Source of the DNA: Pseudomonas sp. SL4(2022)
GTDB taxonomy: Bacteria; Pseudomonadota; Gammaproteobacteria; Pseudomonadales; Pseudomonadaceae
NCBI RefSeq assembly: GCF_026625725.1
Contig: NZ_CP113060.1
Span: 2,672,001-2,736,000 of the forward strand
Direction: 5' to 3'
DNA length: 64,000 nt
Part shown: in pieces, positions 16,743-25,538 of the stretch
Layout of the letters: every line of letters begins with the position of its first letter
Numbering within the stretch: the stretch's first letter is position 1
The notes under the pieces: generated by a model
What the model was told of the DNA's origin: nothing
Database searches by the model: none
Seen by the model: the letters and a program-made list of their open reading frames with translations, nothing else
Made by a program: the position numbers and the translations under genes

Positions 16743-17735
16743 ATGAAGATTCTGGTAACCGGAGCCAGCGGTTTTATCGGCGGGCGGTTTGCCCGCTTTG
16801 CCCTGGAACAGGGCTTGCGTGTGCGGGTTAACGGCCGCCGTGCCGAGGGTGTCGAGCACCTCTGCTCGCGTGGTGCGGAGTTTGTTCAGGGCGATCTATC
16901 TGACCCCGAGCTGGTGCAGCAGCTGTGTCGGGACGTTGAAGCGGTGGTGCACTGCGCCGGCGCGGTCGGCGTCTGGGGGCGTTACGAGCACTTCTATCAG
17001 GCCAATGTCACGGTCACCGAAAACGTGGTCGACGCCTGTATTAAACAGAAGGTGCGGCGCCTGGTGCACCTGTCGTCGCCGTCGGTGTATTTCGACGGTC
17101 AGGCGCATGTCGGCTTGCGTGAAGAGCAGCTGCCCAAGCGGTTTTCCGATCACTACGGCAAAACTAAGTTTCTTGCCGAGCAGCAGGTGTTTGCCGCCCA
17201 GGAGTTCGGCCTGGAGGTGCTGGCGCTGCGTCCGCGCTTTGTCACTGGGGCGGGCGATACCAGTATCTTTCCTCGGCTGATCAATATGCAGCGCAAAGGT
17301 CGGTTGTCGATCATCGGTAACGGCTTGAACAAGGTCGATTTCACCAGCGTGCACAACCTCAACGAAGCGCTGATGAGCTGCCTACTGGCCGCCGGGCCTG
17401 CGCTGGGGCAGGTGTATAACATCAGCAATGGTGCGCCAGTGCCGCTGTGGGATGTGGTCAATTATGTGCTGCGCAAACTCGACCTGCCGCCGGTGACCCG
17501 CCATCTGCCTTATAGCCTGGCGTATGGCGCGGCGGCGTTGAATGAAGGCGTGTGCAAGCTGCTACCCGGTCGCCCGGAGCCGACCCTGTTTCGCCTGGGG
17601 GTGGCGGTGATGGCCAAGGATTTCTCCCTGGACATCAGCCGCGCCCGACAGCATCTGGAATTCGAGCCCAGGGTTAGCCTGTGGACCGCGCTGGATGAAT
17701 TCTGCACCTGGTGGCAGGCGCATCACCCGATTTGA
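16743..17735 (+). CDS. NAD(P)-dependent epimerase/dehydratase (extended SDR)
   Basis: A 330-residue extended short-chain dehydrogenase. The nucleotide motif GASGFIGGRF is at the N-terminus, and the catalytic YGKTK (YxxxK) and upstream Ser (LSSPSVYF) are present. It resembles the 3-beta-hydroxysteroid dehydrogenase/isomerase branch. I chose the ATG at 16743 because the Rossmann motif begins 7 residues later; the open frame runs 27 codons further upstream. The substrate is unknown. It converges with a small conserved gene. Confidence 0.9.
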   Translation: MKILVTGASGFIGGRFARFALEQGLRVRVNGRRAEGVEHLCSRGAEFVQGDLSDPELVQQLCRDVEAVVHCAGAVGVWGRYEHFYQANVTVTENVVDACIKQKVRRLVHLSSPSVYFDGQAHVGLREEQLPKRFSDHYGKTKFLAEQQVFAAQEFGLEVLALRPRFVTGAGDTSIFPRLINMQRKGRLSIIGNGLNKVDFTSVHNLNEALMSCLLAAGPALGQVYNISNGAPVPLWDVVNYVLRKLDLPPVTRHLPYSLAYGAAALNEGVCKLLPGRPEPTLFRLGVAVMAKDFSLDISRARQHLEFEPRVSLWTALDEFCTWWQAHHPI

Positions 17736-17752
17736 TGCCCGGTAAGTCAATC

Positions 17753-18064
17753 TCAGGCGTAAACACGCTGCCCGCGGTACATGCGTACTGACCCACTGGC
17801 CGGGCGGTGTGCATGCTCTTCCACCAGCAGCGGATGTCCGGCTTGCATGCGTGGCGTCGTTGCAGCCTCGCCGAAGGGGCGGTCGCTGTACTGAGCCAGC
17901 AGTTGACCCAACTGGCGGGTTTCATCGCTGCTGGAGGTGAGGCAGGCGCTGAGCATGCTGTTGATTGCATCCGGCTGGCTCATGCGAATATCCACCGCCA
18001 GCTCTTCGCGCAACCGGCGGCGCAGGCTTTTCATGCAATCCAACACTTCTCTATTCAGCTCCAT
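17753..18064 (-). CDS. Conserved hypothetical protein, 103 aa
   Basis: A small soluble protein (MELNREVLDCMKSLRRRLRE...) with a helical, charged N-terminal half and a less structured C-terminal tail. No domain is recognised. The ATG has a strong purine-rich ribosome site (GGGGGAAGG). It converges with the epimerase gene 17 bases away. Confidence 0.75.
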   Translation of the reverse strand: MELNREVLDCMKSLRRRLREELAVDIRMSQPDAINSMLSACLTSSSDETRQLGQLLAQYSDRPFGEAATTPRMQAGHPLLVEEHAHRPASGSVRMYRGQRVYA

Positions 18065-18371
18065 GGACCTTCCCCCGTAATTAGAAGTGGACTGGGTGCC
18101 TTCATCCGGAATGCCCCGTCTGGTCTCGCCGCGTTTGCCGCGTGCGGATCGCGCCTGTAGCGGCCGGCTTCCCTGACCCTACGAAAACGTCGCAAATAGA
18201 CAACTGCAAGGCGCGTACCAGTTCACACTCTGCGGAACTGCGCTGCTTGCAGCGGGTCGATGGCCTGAGTTGTGCCCTTCGTCGGTGCGCCCTGCACTGG
18301 CATGGCGCGACACTGAAGCCCTGCGCGCGAACCGGTATACTGCGCGGCATTCTGCTACTGAAGGTTGACCC
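18065..18371. other. Intergenic promoter region between two divergent genes
   Basis: About 307 bases separate the 103-residue gene and the coiled-coil gene. A TATACT hexamer lies near 18335, in the right place for a -10 element of the coiled-coil gene, but no clear -35 stands out. No gene, repeat or RNA was seen. Confidence 0.4.
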
Positions 18372-19217
18372 ATGCGTAACGATGCCCACGACGAACTCGA
18401 TCACGTGCCCAGCCTGCGGGCTGATCAGCGCGATCATGACGACTATGCCGCAGAACCACCGGAGCCTGCGCGCAGTCCTGCCTATGGCCGCGTAGCGGCC
18501 GCAGCGCCGGTGAAATCTGCCAGCACTGGCCCGCTCTGGGCCCTGGTTGGCGCCTTGATGATTGCCTTGGGCGGGCTTGGCTGGTGGAGCTTCCAGCAGA
18601 TCAGTCTGATGGAGCAGCAACTGGTGGCGACCCAGGAAAGCTTTGCGCGCATCAGCGAGGAAGCGGCCGGGCGAATTCAGGATATTTCCGGCAAGGTGGT
18701 GGCCACTGAATCCTCGGTCACCAGCGGCAGTGAGGCGCTGAAGCTGCAGGTCAAACAGCTGGAAAGCAAAGTGGCCGAGCTGAGCAAACAGCAACAGGGT
18801 ATGACGGGCCAGAGCACCGAGCAGAATAATCGGCTAGAACAGTTGGCCGCGCAATTGAAAGGTCAGGAAGGTGGTGAGTCGAAGCTGGAAGCGGTTCTCA
18901 GCAAGCTCAGCGCAGAACAGGCTGCGCTTAAAGATGAGCAGACCAGCCTGAAAAGTGCGCTGGCCGGGCAGAGCAAGCTCGACGAGAAAATGGCCAGCCT
19001 GCGCAGTGAGATCGACGCGCTGAAAAAACAGGGCAACTCCAGCCAGGCCATTGCCCGTGTCGAGCAGGACCTGCTGATACTCAAGAGCGATCTGGAAACC
19101 CGTCCTGCCACCAGCAATACCGTCGAGTTTGATGCTTTCCGCGCGCAGATGAGCCGCAACATCAGCACCCTGCAGGCGCAAGTGTTGAACCTGCAGCAGC
19201 AGATTGACGCCCGCTGA
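18372..19217 (+). CDS. Membrane-anchored coiled-coil protein
   Basis: A 281-residue protein. The N-terminal 55 residues are acidic and Pro/Ala-rich, followed by one membrane segment (about 57-78, LWALVGALMIALGGLGWW). A long coiled coil with heptad Leu/Ala/Gln/Lys fills about residues 80-281. The topology suggests a cytoplasmic N-terminus with a periplasmic coiled coil, or the reverse. I know no function; homologues are common in Pseudomonas. It is monocistronic and ends at a strong terminator. Confidence 0.88.
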   Translation: MRNDAHDELDHVPSLRADQRDHDDYAAEPPEPARSPAYGRVAAAAPVKSASTGPLWALVGALMIALGGLGWWSFQQISLMEQQLVATQESFARISEEAAGRIQDISGKVVATESSVTSGSEALKLQVKQLESKVAELSKQQQGMTGQSTEQNNRLEQLAAQLKGQEGGESKLEAVLSKLSAEQAALKDEQTSLKSALAGQSKLDEKMASLRSEIDALKKQGNSSQAIARVEQDLLILKSDLETRPATSNTVEFDAFRAQMSRNISTLQAQVLNLQQQIDAR

Positions 19218-19229
19218 GTGAGCTGCAAC

Positions 19230-19262
19230 AAAGAAGCCCGCCAATTGGCGGGCTTCTTTTTT
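19230..19262 (+). terminator. Rho-independent terminator after the coiled-coil gene
   Basis: A perfect inverted repeat (AAAGAAGCCCGCCAA / TTGGCGGGCTTCTTT) is followed by T residues, 12 bases after the stop codon. Confidence 0.92.
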
Positions 19263-19300
19263 GAGGCGTTTAAACCTCAGGTAGATACTGGCAAGCCTCT

Positions 19301-19360
19301 GTGGGAGGCGTTTTAGCGGCGAACGTTCGATAACGCTATCGCGGCTAAAACCCCTCCTAC
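19301..19360. repeat. REP-type palindromic element
   Basis: Arms 19301-19322 (GTGGGAGGCGTTTTAGCGGCGA) and 19339-19360 (TCGCGGCTAAAACCCCTCCTAC) are complementary at 20 of 22 positions. They match the repetitive extragenic palindromes common in Pseudomonas and resemble the pair at 42482-42547. It lies just beyond the terminator in the intergenic space before xenB's 3' end. Confidence 0.75.
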
Positions 19361-19370
19361 GACAGAGCGG

Positions 19371-20420
19371 CTACAGCGTTGGGTAGTCGAGGTAGCCGAC
19401 CGGGCCTTTGCCATAGAAGGTTTCCGGGTGCGGGGTATTCAGCTCGGCATCCTGCGCCAGGCGCGCCGGCAGGTCCGGGTTGGCGATAAACGGAATGCCG
19501 AAGGCCACTGCATCGGCTTTGCCTTCAGCCAGCCAGGCATTGGCTTGATCCTTGGTGAAGCGCTCGTTGGCGATAAACACGCCGCCGAAGGCTTGTTTCA
19601 GGCTTGGCGACAGGCTGTCGTCGGCTTCCTTCTCACGGGCGCAGATAAAGGCGATGCCGCGTTTGCCCAGTTCACGAGCGACGTAGGTAAAGGTCTCGGC
19701 GCGGTTGGCGTCGCCCATGTCATGGCTGTCCGCACGCGGTGCCAGATGGACACCTACGCGGCCAGCGCCCCAGACTTCAATCGCTGCATCAGTGACTTCC
19801 AGCAGCAGGCGTGCGCGGTTTTCCAGGCTGCCGCCGTAGCGGTCGGTGCGCTGGTTGGTGCTGCTTTGCAGGAACTGGTCGAGCAGGTAGCCGTTCGCGC
19901 CGTGGATTTCCACACCGTCAAAACCGGCGGCCTTGGCGTTTTCCGCGCCCAGGCGATAGGCCTCGACGATATCGGCGATTTCTTCGGTTTCCAGGGCGCG
20001 CGGGGTGACGAAGTCCTTCATCGGGCGCACCAGGCTGACGTGACCCGTCGGCTGGATGGCGCTCGGTGCGACGGGCAGTTGACCGTTCAGGTAGATCGGG
20101 TCGGAAATGCGCCCAACGTGCCACAGTTGCAGGACGATCTTGCCGCCTGCAGCGTGCACGGCCTTGGTCACATTGCTCCAGCCGCGTACCTGATCATCCG
20201 ACCAGATGCCGGGGGTGTCCGGGTAGCCGACGCCCATCGGGGTCACGGCCGTGGCTTCACTGATGATCAGGCCAGCACTGGCGCGCTGCACGTAGTACTC
20301 GGCCATCAGCGCGTTGGGTACGCGGCCTTCATCGGCGCGGCAGCGGGTCAGCGGGGCCATGATGATGCGGTTGTTGAGTTGTAGGTCGCCAATCTGGATC
20401 GGGTCGAAAAGTGTGGTCAT
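19371..20420 (-). CDS. xenB: Old yellow enzyme, xenobiotic reductase
   Basis: A 349-residue FMN-dependent NAD(P)H ene-reductase. It reads from an N-terminal MAPLTRCRA through QLWHVGRIS and the active-site segment GVEIHGANGYLLDQF to STNQRTDRYGGS, all hallmarks of the family. It reduces activated double bonds and nitro or nitrate-ester compounds in homologues. It is the last gene of the pyeR-pyeM-xenB group, lying 17 bases after pyeM's stop, with its own ribosome site (GAGAGGA). XenB in P. aeruginosa is regulated by PyeR. Confidence 0.93.
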   Translation of the reverse strand: MTTLFDPIQIGDLQLNNRIIMAPLTRCRADEGRVPNALMAEYYVQRASAGLIISEATAVTPMGVGYPDTPGIWSDDQVRGWSNVTKAVHAAGGKIVLQLWHVGRISDPIYLNGQLPVAPSAIQPTGHVSLVRPMKDFVTPRALETEEIADIVEAYRLGAENAKAAGFDGVEIHGANGYLLDQFLQSSTNQRTDRYGGSLENRARLLLEVTDAAIEVWGAGRVGVHLAPRADSHDMGDANRAETFTYVARELGKRGIAFICAREKEADDSLSPSLKQAFGGVFIANERFTKDQANAWLAEGKADAVAFGIPFIANPDLPARLAQDAELNTPHPETFYGKGPVGYLDYPTL

Positions 20421-20437
20421 GGGACGGTCCTCTCAGG

Positions 20438-21604
20438 TTATTCGTTGAGTGCAAGTTCGGGTTCAGGGCTACGGGTACTAAAAGTCAGCAGGGTGGCCAG
20501 CAGCGCCAGTACAGCCAGTACGGCTGCGGCCAGGGGCACGTGGGTCAGGCCGAAGCCTTCGGCAATCACCAGGCCGCCAACCCAGGCACCGAGGGCGTTG
20601 CCGAGGTTGAAGGCACCAATATTCAGGGTCGATACCAGGTTCGGTGCACCGCTGCCAAAGGCCACCACATTGACCTGAAGGGCCGGCACCGCAGCGAATG
20701 CGGCGGTGGCCCAGAGGAACAGGGTGATTTCGGCCGGGATCAGCGCCTGGCTGGTCCAGCTGAATAGGGTGGAAATCACCGCCATGGCGACAAATACGCC
20801 GACCAGGGTGGCTTTCAGGCTGCGGTCGGCCAGGCGGCCGCCGAGCATGTTGCCGAGGGTCAGGCCGAGGCCGATCAGCAGCAGGGTCCAGGTCACGCCG
20901 TTGGGCGACACGCCAGTGACTTCGCCCAGCAGCGGCGCGATGTAGGTGAACAGGGCAAACATCGCCGCAGAGAACAGCACCGTGGTGCTCAGCGCCAACC
21001 ACAGGCCGGCACCGCGCAGGGCGCGCACTTCGCTGGCGAAGTCGGCCTTGGCTTCATCGGTTTTGCTGGGCAGCACGCGCCACAGGCCGATCAGGGCAAT
21101 CACGCCAATCAGGGTCACGGCCCAGAAGGTCGAGCGCCAGCCGGCGTACTGACCGAGTGCGGTACCGAGTGGCACGCCGAGCACGTTGGCCAGGGTCAGG
21201 CCGGTAAACATCAAGGCGACGGCTGAAGCGCGGCGATTGGCGGGCACCAGGCTGGCGGCCACCACCGAGCCGATGCCGAAGAACGCGCCATGGCAGAGGG
21301 CGGTGATGACCCGGGCGAGCATCAGCATCTGGTAATCGCTGGCCAGGGCGCAGAACAGGTTGCCGGCGATAAAGATGCTCATCAGCATCAGCAGTGAGGC
21401 TTTGCGCGGCCAACTGGCGGTGGCCAGGGCCATAAAAGGTGCGCCGATGGCCACGCCCAGGGCGTAACCGCTGACCAGCCAACCGGCGCCGGGGATCGAC
21501 ACGCCGAGGTCGCCCGCCACTTCTGGCAGCAGGCCCATGATGACGAATTCCGTGGTGCCGATGGCAAACGCGGACAAAGCGAGAACGAGAAGCGCTGCAG
21601 GCAT
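20438..21604 (-). CDS. pyeM: MFS transporter of the PyeM/AraJ type
   Basis: A 388-residue inner-membrane carrier with twelve predicted hydrophobic segments. The N-terminus (LALSAFAIGTTEFVIMGLLP) and the following GVSIPGAGWLVSGYALGV segment mark the drug-efflux/arabinose-type MFS group. The ATG at 21604 has AGGAG 9 bases upstream; the open frame continues 39 codons further without signal. It lies between pyeR and xenB, and the trio is described as one operon in P. aeruginosa. The substrate is not known. Confidence 0.9.
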   Translation of the reverse strand: MPAALLVLALSAFAIGTTEFVIMGLLPEVAGDLGVSIPGAGWLVSGYALGVAIGAPFMALATASWPRKASLLMLMSIFIAGNLFCALASDYQMLMLARVITALCHGAFFGIGSVVAASLVPANRRASAVALMFTGLTLANVLGVPLGTALGQYAGWRSTFWAVTLIGVIALIGLWRVLPSKTDEAKADFASEVRALRGAGLWLALSTTVLFSAAMFALFTYIAPLLGEVTGVSPNGVTWTLLLIGLGLTLGNMLGGRLADRSLKATLVGVFVAMAVISTLFSWTSQALIPAEITLFLWATAAFAAVPALQVNVVAFGSGAPNLVSTLNIGAFNLGNALGAWVGGLVIAEGFGLTHVPLAAAVLAVLALLATLLTFSTRSPEPELALNE

Positions 21605-21644
21605 GCCGTCAGCTCCTGAAAAAGGGGTGAATGAACAATGAGTT

Positions 21645-21947
21645 TTAGAGCGCTTGGCTGATGTGGTTGAGGAACGCCTGGATCGTCTCTTCATTGCGCT
21701 TGAAGAAGTTCCATTGGCCAACCTTCTTGCTGCTGATCAAACCGGCGCGCTGCAGGGTTGCCAGGTGTGCGGAGACTGTTGATTGCGACAGCCCGGTGCG
21801 CTGGTCGATCTTGCCGGCGCACACGCCGATTTCCAGCGGATGGTCCTGGTCGGCGAAATACGCCTGCGGGTCTTTCAGCCAATGCAGGATGTCGCGCCGC
21901 ACCGGATGGGCCAGTGCCTTGATCACTTCATCGATATCGAGTTGCAT
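21645..21947 (-). CDS. pyeR: ArsR-family repressor PyeR
   Basis: A 100-residue winged-helix repressor (ALAHPVRRDILHWLKD ... TGLSQSTVSAHLATLQRAGL). There is a single Cys in GVCAGK, and no classical metal-binding Cys cluster, so the ligand is probably not a metal. The start at 21947 is supported by GGGGATAA upstream and by family length. It is the first gene of pyeR-pyeM-xenB. A perfect palindrome just upstream is the likely operator for autoregulation. Confidence 0.9.
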   Translation of the reverse strand: MQLDIDEVIKALAHPVRRDILHWLKDPQAYFADQDHPLEIGVCAGKIDQRTGLSQSTVSAHLATLQRAGLISSKKVGQWNFFKRNEETIQAFLNHISQAL

Positions 21948-21997
21948 GCGGGTTATCCCCAGTGCGCTGTAACGCCATATCGCGATGAGGCGAACCT

Positions 21998-22019
21998 TAT
22001 ATCGGTTGCTGACGATATA
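21998..22019 (-). promoter_or_regulatory. Putative PyeR operator
   Basis: TATATCG and CGATATA form a perfect 7-base inverted repeat with an 8-base spacer, 51-72 bases upstream of pyeR and within the divergent region shared with the ACP phosphodiesterase gene. ArsR-family repressors commonly bind such sites overlapping promoters. A related half-site (ATATCG) is at about 21978. Confidence 0.65.
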
Positions 22020-22074
22020 CAGATCGTTCATGGCGATAGTCATCATCACGCCTGCTGATGTGTAAGCTGAGGCC

Positions 22075-22659
22075 ATGAATTACCTCGCGCATTTACACCT
22101 CGGCGGCGACGCGCCGGCCCAATTGCTGGGCAGCCTGTATGGCGATTTCGTCAAAGGGCCGCTGGGTGGGCAGTGGCCGGCGGATATCGAAGCGGCGATC
22201 CGCCTGCACCGGCGTATCGATGTATTCACCGACAATCATCCATTGCAAATGCAGGCGCGGGCGCGTTTTGCCATTGAGCGGCGGCGTCATAGCGGCATCT
22301 TGCTGGATGTGTTTTTCGATCACTGCCTGGCGCTGAACTGGGCTGACTATGCCGCCGAGCCATTACCGCGCTTTACTAGGAGGGTGTATCTGGTACTGGC
22401 CGCTGAGCCGCGTTTGCCTGAGCGTCTGGCGCACATTGCGCCGCGCATGGCAGCGCAGGATTGGCTGGGCAGTTACCGCGACTTTTCCGTGCTGGAACAG
22501 GTGGTCGCGGGGATTGATCGGCGTCTGTCGCGGCCAGGCTTGCTGGCCGGCGGTGCCGCCGAGCTGGAGCGGCTGTATCAGCCGCTGCTGGAGGATTTTC
22601 GCCAGTTCTATCCGGAGTTACAGGCCTTCGTGGCGCGCGAGCGTGGACTCGGCGGTTAG
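22075..22659 (+). CDS. acpH: Acyl carrier protein phosphodiesterase (AcpH family)
   Basis: A 194-residue protein of the AcpH/DUF479 family, beginning MNYLAHLHL with the metal ligands HRRIDVFTDNH. It would remove the 4'-phosphopantetheine from acyl carrier protein. It diverges from pyeR and converges with olsA, overlapping it by 4 bases at the 3' ends (22656-22659). No terminator is visible between them. Confidence 0.92.
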   Translation: MNYLAHLHLGGDAPAQLLGSLYGDFVKGPLGGQWPADIEAAIRLHRRIDVFTDNHPLQMQARARFAIERRRHSGILLDVFFDHCLALNWADYAAEPLPRFTRRVYLVLAAEPRLPERLAHIAPRMAAQDWLGSYRDFSVLEQVVAGIDRRLSRPGLLAGGAAELERLYQPLLEDFRQFYPELQAFVARERGLGG

Positions 22660-23450
22660 GCTGCCTGGCTTTCAGTTTCAGCCTTTTCAGTTTCAGCTGC
22701 GTCTACCGCACCAAACAGCGCCTGACTGATCGCCTGCTGCGCCGCGCGGGCCAGGGCGTTGCGGTTCAGTTCGCTGCTGGCAATTGGCGTCAGCAGCTGA
22801 ATGTGCACTTCACCCAGTTCGCTGCCGAGCAAACGCAGCAGGTGCGAGAGCATGTCGTCATCGCCGATAAACGGCGCCACGCTGCACGGTTTGCCGCCGC
22901 GCAGGTAACGGATGGCCACCGGCTGCACAGATACGCCACTGTCGATCGCACTGCTCAGTAGGCGACCGTGAAAGGTGCGCAGCCCCAGCCCATCGGTGGT
23001 GGTGCCTTCGGGGAAGATCAGCAGGTTGCGCCCGCGTTGCAAGTGGTTGCCCAGCTGCTGGCTGAGCAGGCCGCTATCACCCGAACCCCGGCGAATAAAC
23101 AGGGTGCCGGCCTTGTGCGCCAGCCAGCCGGCCACCGGCCAGGTGCGCACCTCCGCCTTGGACAGGAAGGACAGCGGAGTGAGCATGCCGAGCAGTGGAA
23201 TATCGGTCCAGGACACATGGTTGCTGACCCATAGCATCGGCTGACGTGGCAGCTCGCCCTGTACCTGCAAGCGAAATGGCAGCGCCCCGGCCAGGCGTGC
23301 GAGAAACCAGCGGGTCAGGCGTTGGCGGGTTGGCATCAGGTCATGCCGGACCAGGCGTTCAAGCAGGGTTATGCTCGCCGCCAGCAGGGTGCCGAGGCTG
23401 ATCACCAGCAGTAGGCGTGCCAGGCGCAGGTACAAACGCACTTTCTTCAT
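22656..23450 (-). CDS. olsA: Lyso-ornithine lipid O-acyltransferase (PlsC fold), OlsA
   Basis: A 264-residue membrane-associated acyltransferase. It has an N-terminal hydrophobic segment, the catalytic HxxxxD block (NHVSWTDIPLLG) and the glycerol-phosphate-type motif FPEGTTTDG. It should add the second acyl chain to make ornithine lipid. The start ATG at 23450 precedes MKKVRLYLRLARLL. It lies downstream of olsB, separated by a hairpin (23475-23504), and the two enzymes form the ornithine lipid pathway. Confidence 0.88.
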   Translation of the reverse strand: MKKVRLYLRLARLLLVISLGTLLAASITLLERLVRHDLMPTRQRLTRWFLARLAGALPFRLQVQGELPRQPMLWVSNHVSWTDIPLLGMLTPLSFLSKAEVRTWPVAGWLAHKAGTLFIRRGSGDSGLLSQQLGNHLQRGRNLLIFPEGTTTDGLGLRTFHGRLLSSAIDSGVSVQPVAIRYLRGGKPCSVAPFIGDDDMLSHLLRLLGSELGEVHIQLLTPIASSELNRNALARAAQQAISQALFGAVDAAETEKAETESQAA

Positions 23451-23474
23451 CAAACACTCTCGCGACAAAAACAC

Positions 23475-23504
23475 AAACGCCGGCACTGTCTACAGAGTGC
23501 CGGT
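23475..23504 (-). terminator. Hairpin between olsB and olsA, possible intra-operon terminator
   Basis: An 8-base perfect stem (CCGGCACT / AGTGCCGG) with an 8-base loop is followed on the minus strand by a T-rich tract. It sits between the olsB stop and the olsA start, so it could reduce olsA transcription or protect olsB mRNA. Confidence 0.5.
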
Positions 23505-23533
23505 GAGTTGTGCAAGATTACTCCGACTTGCTG

Positions 23534-24292
23534 TTAAACAGCGGCTTTGAAGTGCCGTGCATAGCGTGGGCACAGCTCGTCACGCTTGAGCAGGATAAAC
23601 ACGTCAGCGACCTGGAAGTCCTGATCCCAGCACGGCTCGCCGCAGATCTTCGCGCCCAGGCGCATATAGGCCTTGAGCAGCGGCGGCATTTCGGCGATCA
23701 CGTTGCTTGGCACATCCAGCGCCGGTAGCGGGTTTTTCGGTTCGGCGCGCAGGTGTTCGGTGCACAGGTAGCGTTCGCGCAGGCGCTGCATGATCGCCTG
23801 GGCCTGAACACCGCCATCCTGCATGGAGATGCTGGCGCAGCCCATCAGGTAGCGATAACCGCCTTCGTTGAGCACTTCGGCCAACTCGCCCCAGAGCACG
23901 GCGATGGTTGCACCGTTGCGGTAGGCGGCATCGACGCAGGTACGGCCGATTTCCAGCACCGGGCCTTCGAGGTGTGGCAGGCCGTGCAGGCTGAATTCTT
24001 CTTCGCTATAGAAGCGCCCCAGGCTGGCGGCAGCGCGGTGGTCGAGCAGGCGAGTGGTGGCTACCAGCTCACCGCTGTTGAGGTCGCGCACGCCGATGTG
24101 TTGGCAGTGAATATCGTAATCATCCATGTCCAGGCCCAGTTCGGCACCCTTGAGCTTGGCATCGAATTCGGCACTGAATACGCGAAAACGCAGCGCCTGG
24201 GCTTCGCGCAGGGCGGCAGCGCCCAGCAAGCGCTCGGCTTGCAGGCGACGAGCGGGGGTGGTGCGGTCGCGGGTGATTGCCATCTGGGTCAT
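23534..24292 (-). CDS. olsB: N-acyl-ornithine synthase OlsB (GNAT-like acyltransferase)
   Basis: A 252-residue protein with the GNAT-like fold of OlsB hemolysin-type acyltransferases. Visible blocks are [44 protein letters not shown] and [12 protein letters not shown]. It makes lyso-ornithine lipid by acylating ornithine from acyl-ACP. I chose the start at 24292 for its AGGAG and 9-base spacing; the frame is open for 50 more codons, overlapping the divergent gene. Ornithine lipids replace phospholipids under phosphate limitation in many bacteria; no Pho box was found here, though one was not searched for in detail. Confidence 0.88.
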   Translation of the reverse strand: MTQMAITRDRTTPARRLQAERLLGAAALREAQALRFRVFSAEFDAKLKGAELGLDMDDYDIHCQHIGVRDLNSGELVATTRLLDHRAAASLGRFYSEEEFSLHGLPHLEGPVLEIGRTCVDAAYRNGATIAVLWGELAEVLNEGGYRYLMGCASISMQDGGVQAQAIMQRLRERYLCTEHLRAEPKNPLPALDVPSNVIAEMPPLLKAYMRLGAKICGEPCWDQDFQVADVFILLKRDELCPRYARHFKAAV

Positions 24293-24440
24293 GCCGTCAT
24301 CTCCTGTAGCCGGCTTTTTGCCTTGCAGCCGGTCGATCTTGTTGGGCAAGCTCAGGCTAGGTAGCGGCGGTGTCACCTCCATGAAGATTTGGTGATGCTT
24401 GTATGACACGGTGTTCAATCCCTGGAACAAGGAGCAAGGC

Positions 24441-25328
24441 ATGCCCTGGCAACAGCTGTTGAGTCCGAAAACGCGTTTACCGGTGACGGGGCTGGAGGAG
24501 TGGTACGCCAGCCTGCTGGACCGTATTGGCCACCCAACCCCGTTGCAGCTGGCCCTGCTCGGTGGACGGCTGGCTGCGACGCCAGGGCTGGCGTTTCTCG
24601 CCGGGTATCAGGGCGCGTTGCGTGCGCTCTGGCCAGCTGCGCCCTGGACGTTGGGGGCGCTGTGCGTCACCGAAAACCGCAGTACCCGACCGGCGGATAT
24701 GAGTACGCGGATCAACGCCCTGACCCTCGACGGCCGCAAGGATTTCGTCACAGCCGCCGAGGCCGCCGACTGGTTGCTGGTGGCGGCCCGTGAGGACGTT
24801 GCCGGCGCGCGGGTGCAACTGGCCCTGGGCGTGGTGCGCAATGGTGCGCCAGGGGTGCAGATCGAGACGCTGCCGGCGTTGCCACTGATGCCCGATGTCA
24901 GCCATGGCCGCTTGCATCTGCAAAGCGCGCAGTGCGAGCGCTTGCCCGGTGACGGTTGGGATGACTATGTAAAACCCTTCCGCACCCTGGAGGACACTCA
25001 TGTGTTGGCGGCGCTGACGGCCTGGTTGTTTGGCATCGGGCAGGAGTCTACTTGGCCGCAGGCCCTGCAATTGCGCCTGCTTGGTTTGCTGGCCGGCTGC
25101 GCGGAAGTGGCGCGGCAATGCCCGAGCGCCGCAGGCAGTCATCTGCTGTTGGCCGGATTATTTGCTCAGTTCGACAGCCTGCGCGGAGAGCTGGACAATG
25201 CCTTTGCCAGCGGCGATGCGCACTGGGCGCAGCTCTGGCAGCGCGACAAAGGCCTGCTGGCGATTGCCGGCAGCGCGCGCAGCAAACGCCAGCAGAAGGC
25301 ACAGGCCCTGCTGGGGCTCACACTGTAA
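24441..25328 (+). CDS. Acyl-CoA-dehydrogenase-like protein
   Basis: A 295-residue protein that is shorter than true acyl-CoA dehydrogenases (about 380-400). It carries a recognisable but divergent middle and C-terminal pattern ([44 protein letters not shown]). The catalytic Glu and FAD-binding blocks are not obvious. The start ATG has a strong AAGGAG 9 bases upstream, diverging from olsB. I would treat it as an FAD-family relative with unknown reaction, perhaps linked to the lipid genes beside it. Confidence 0.7.
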   Translation: MPWQQLLSPKTRLPVTGLEEWYASLLDRIGHPTPLQLALLGGRLAATPGLAFLAGYQGALRALWPAAPWTLGALCVTENRSTRPADMSTRINALTLDGRKDFVTAAEAADWLLVAAREDVAGARVQLALGVVRNGAPGVQIETLPALPLMPDVSHGRLHLQSAQCERLPGDGWDDYVKPFRTLEDTHVLAALTAWLFGIGQESTWPQALQLRLLGLLAGCAEVARQCPSAAGSHLLLAGLFAQFDSLRGELDNAFASGDAHWAQLWQRDKGLLAIAGSARSKRQQKAQALLGLTL

Positions 25329-25538
25329 GGCCCGGCAGGGGCATCGATAGCGACCGTGTAGGCGTCGGGTGGATGACGCCCTATCCGCGTGGGGGCGGGC
25401 ATGCGCTACCCAGCCGTCACGAAACCGATATCAGCGGTTTATGAGTTGTGACCACCACTGCCTTGTTGGCTTGATCCAGGTCAGTAAGGTTGGGCCGCTA
25501 CGCCATTAAGCTCACGGGCTTTCGGGAGAGAGCCTGCC

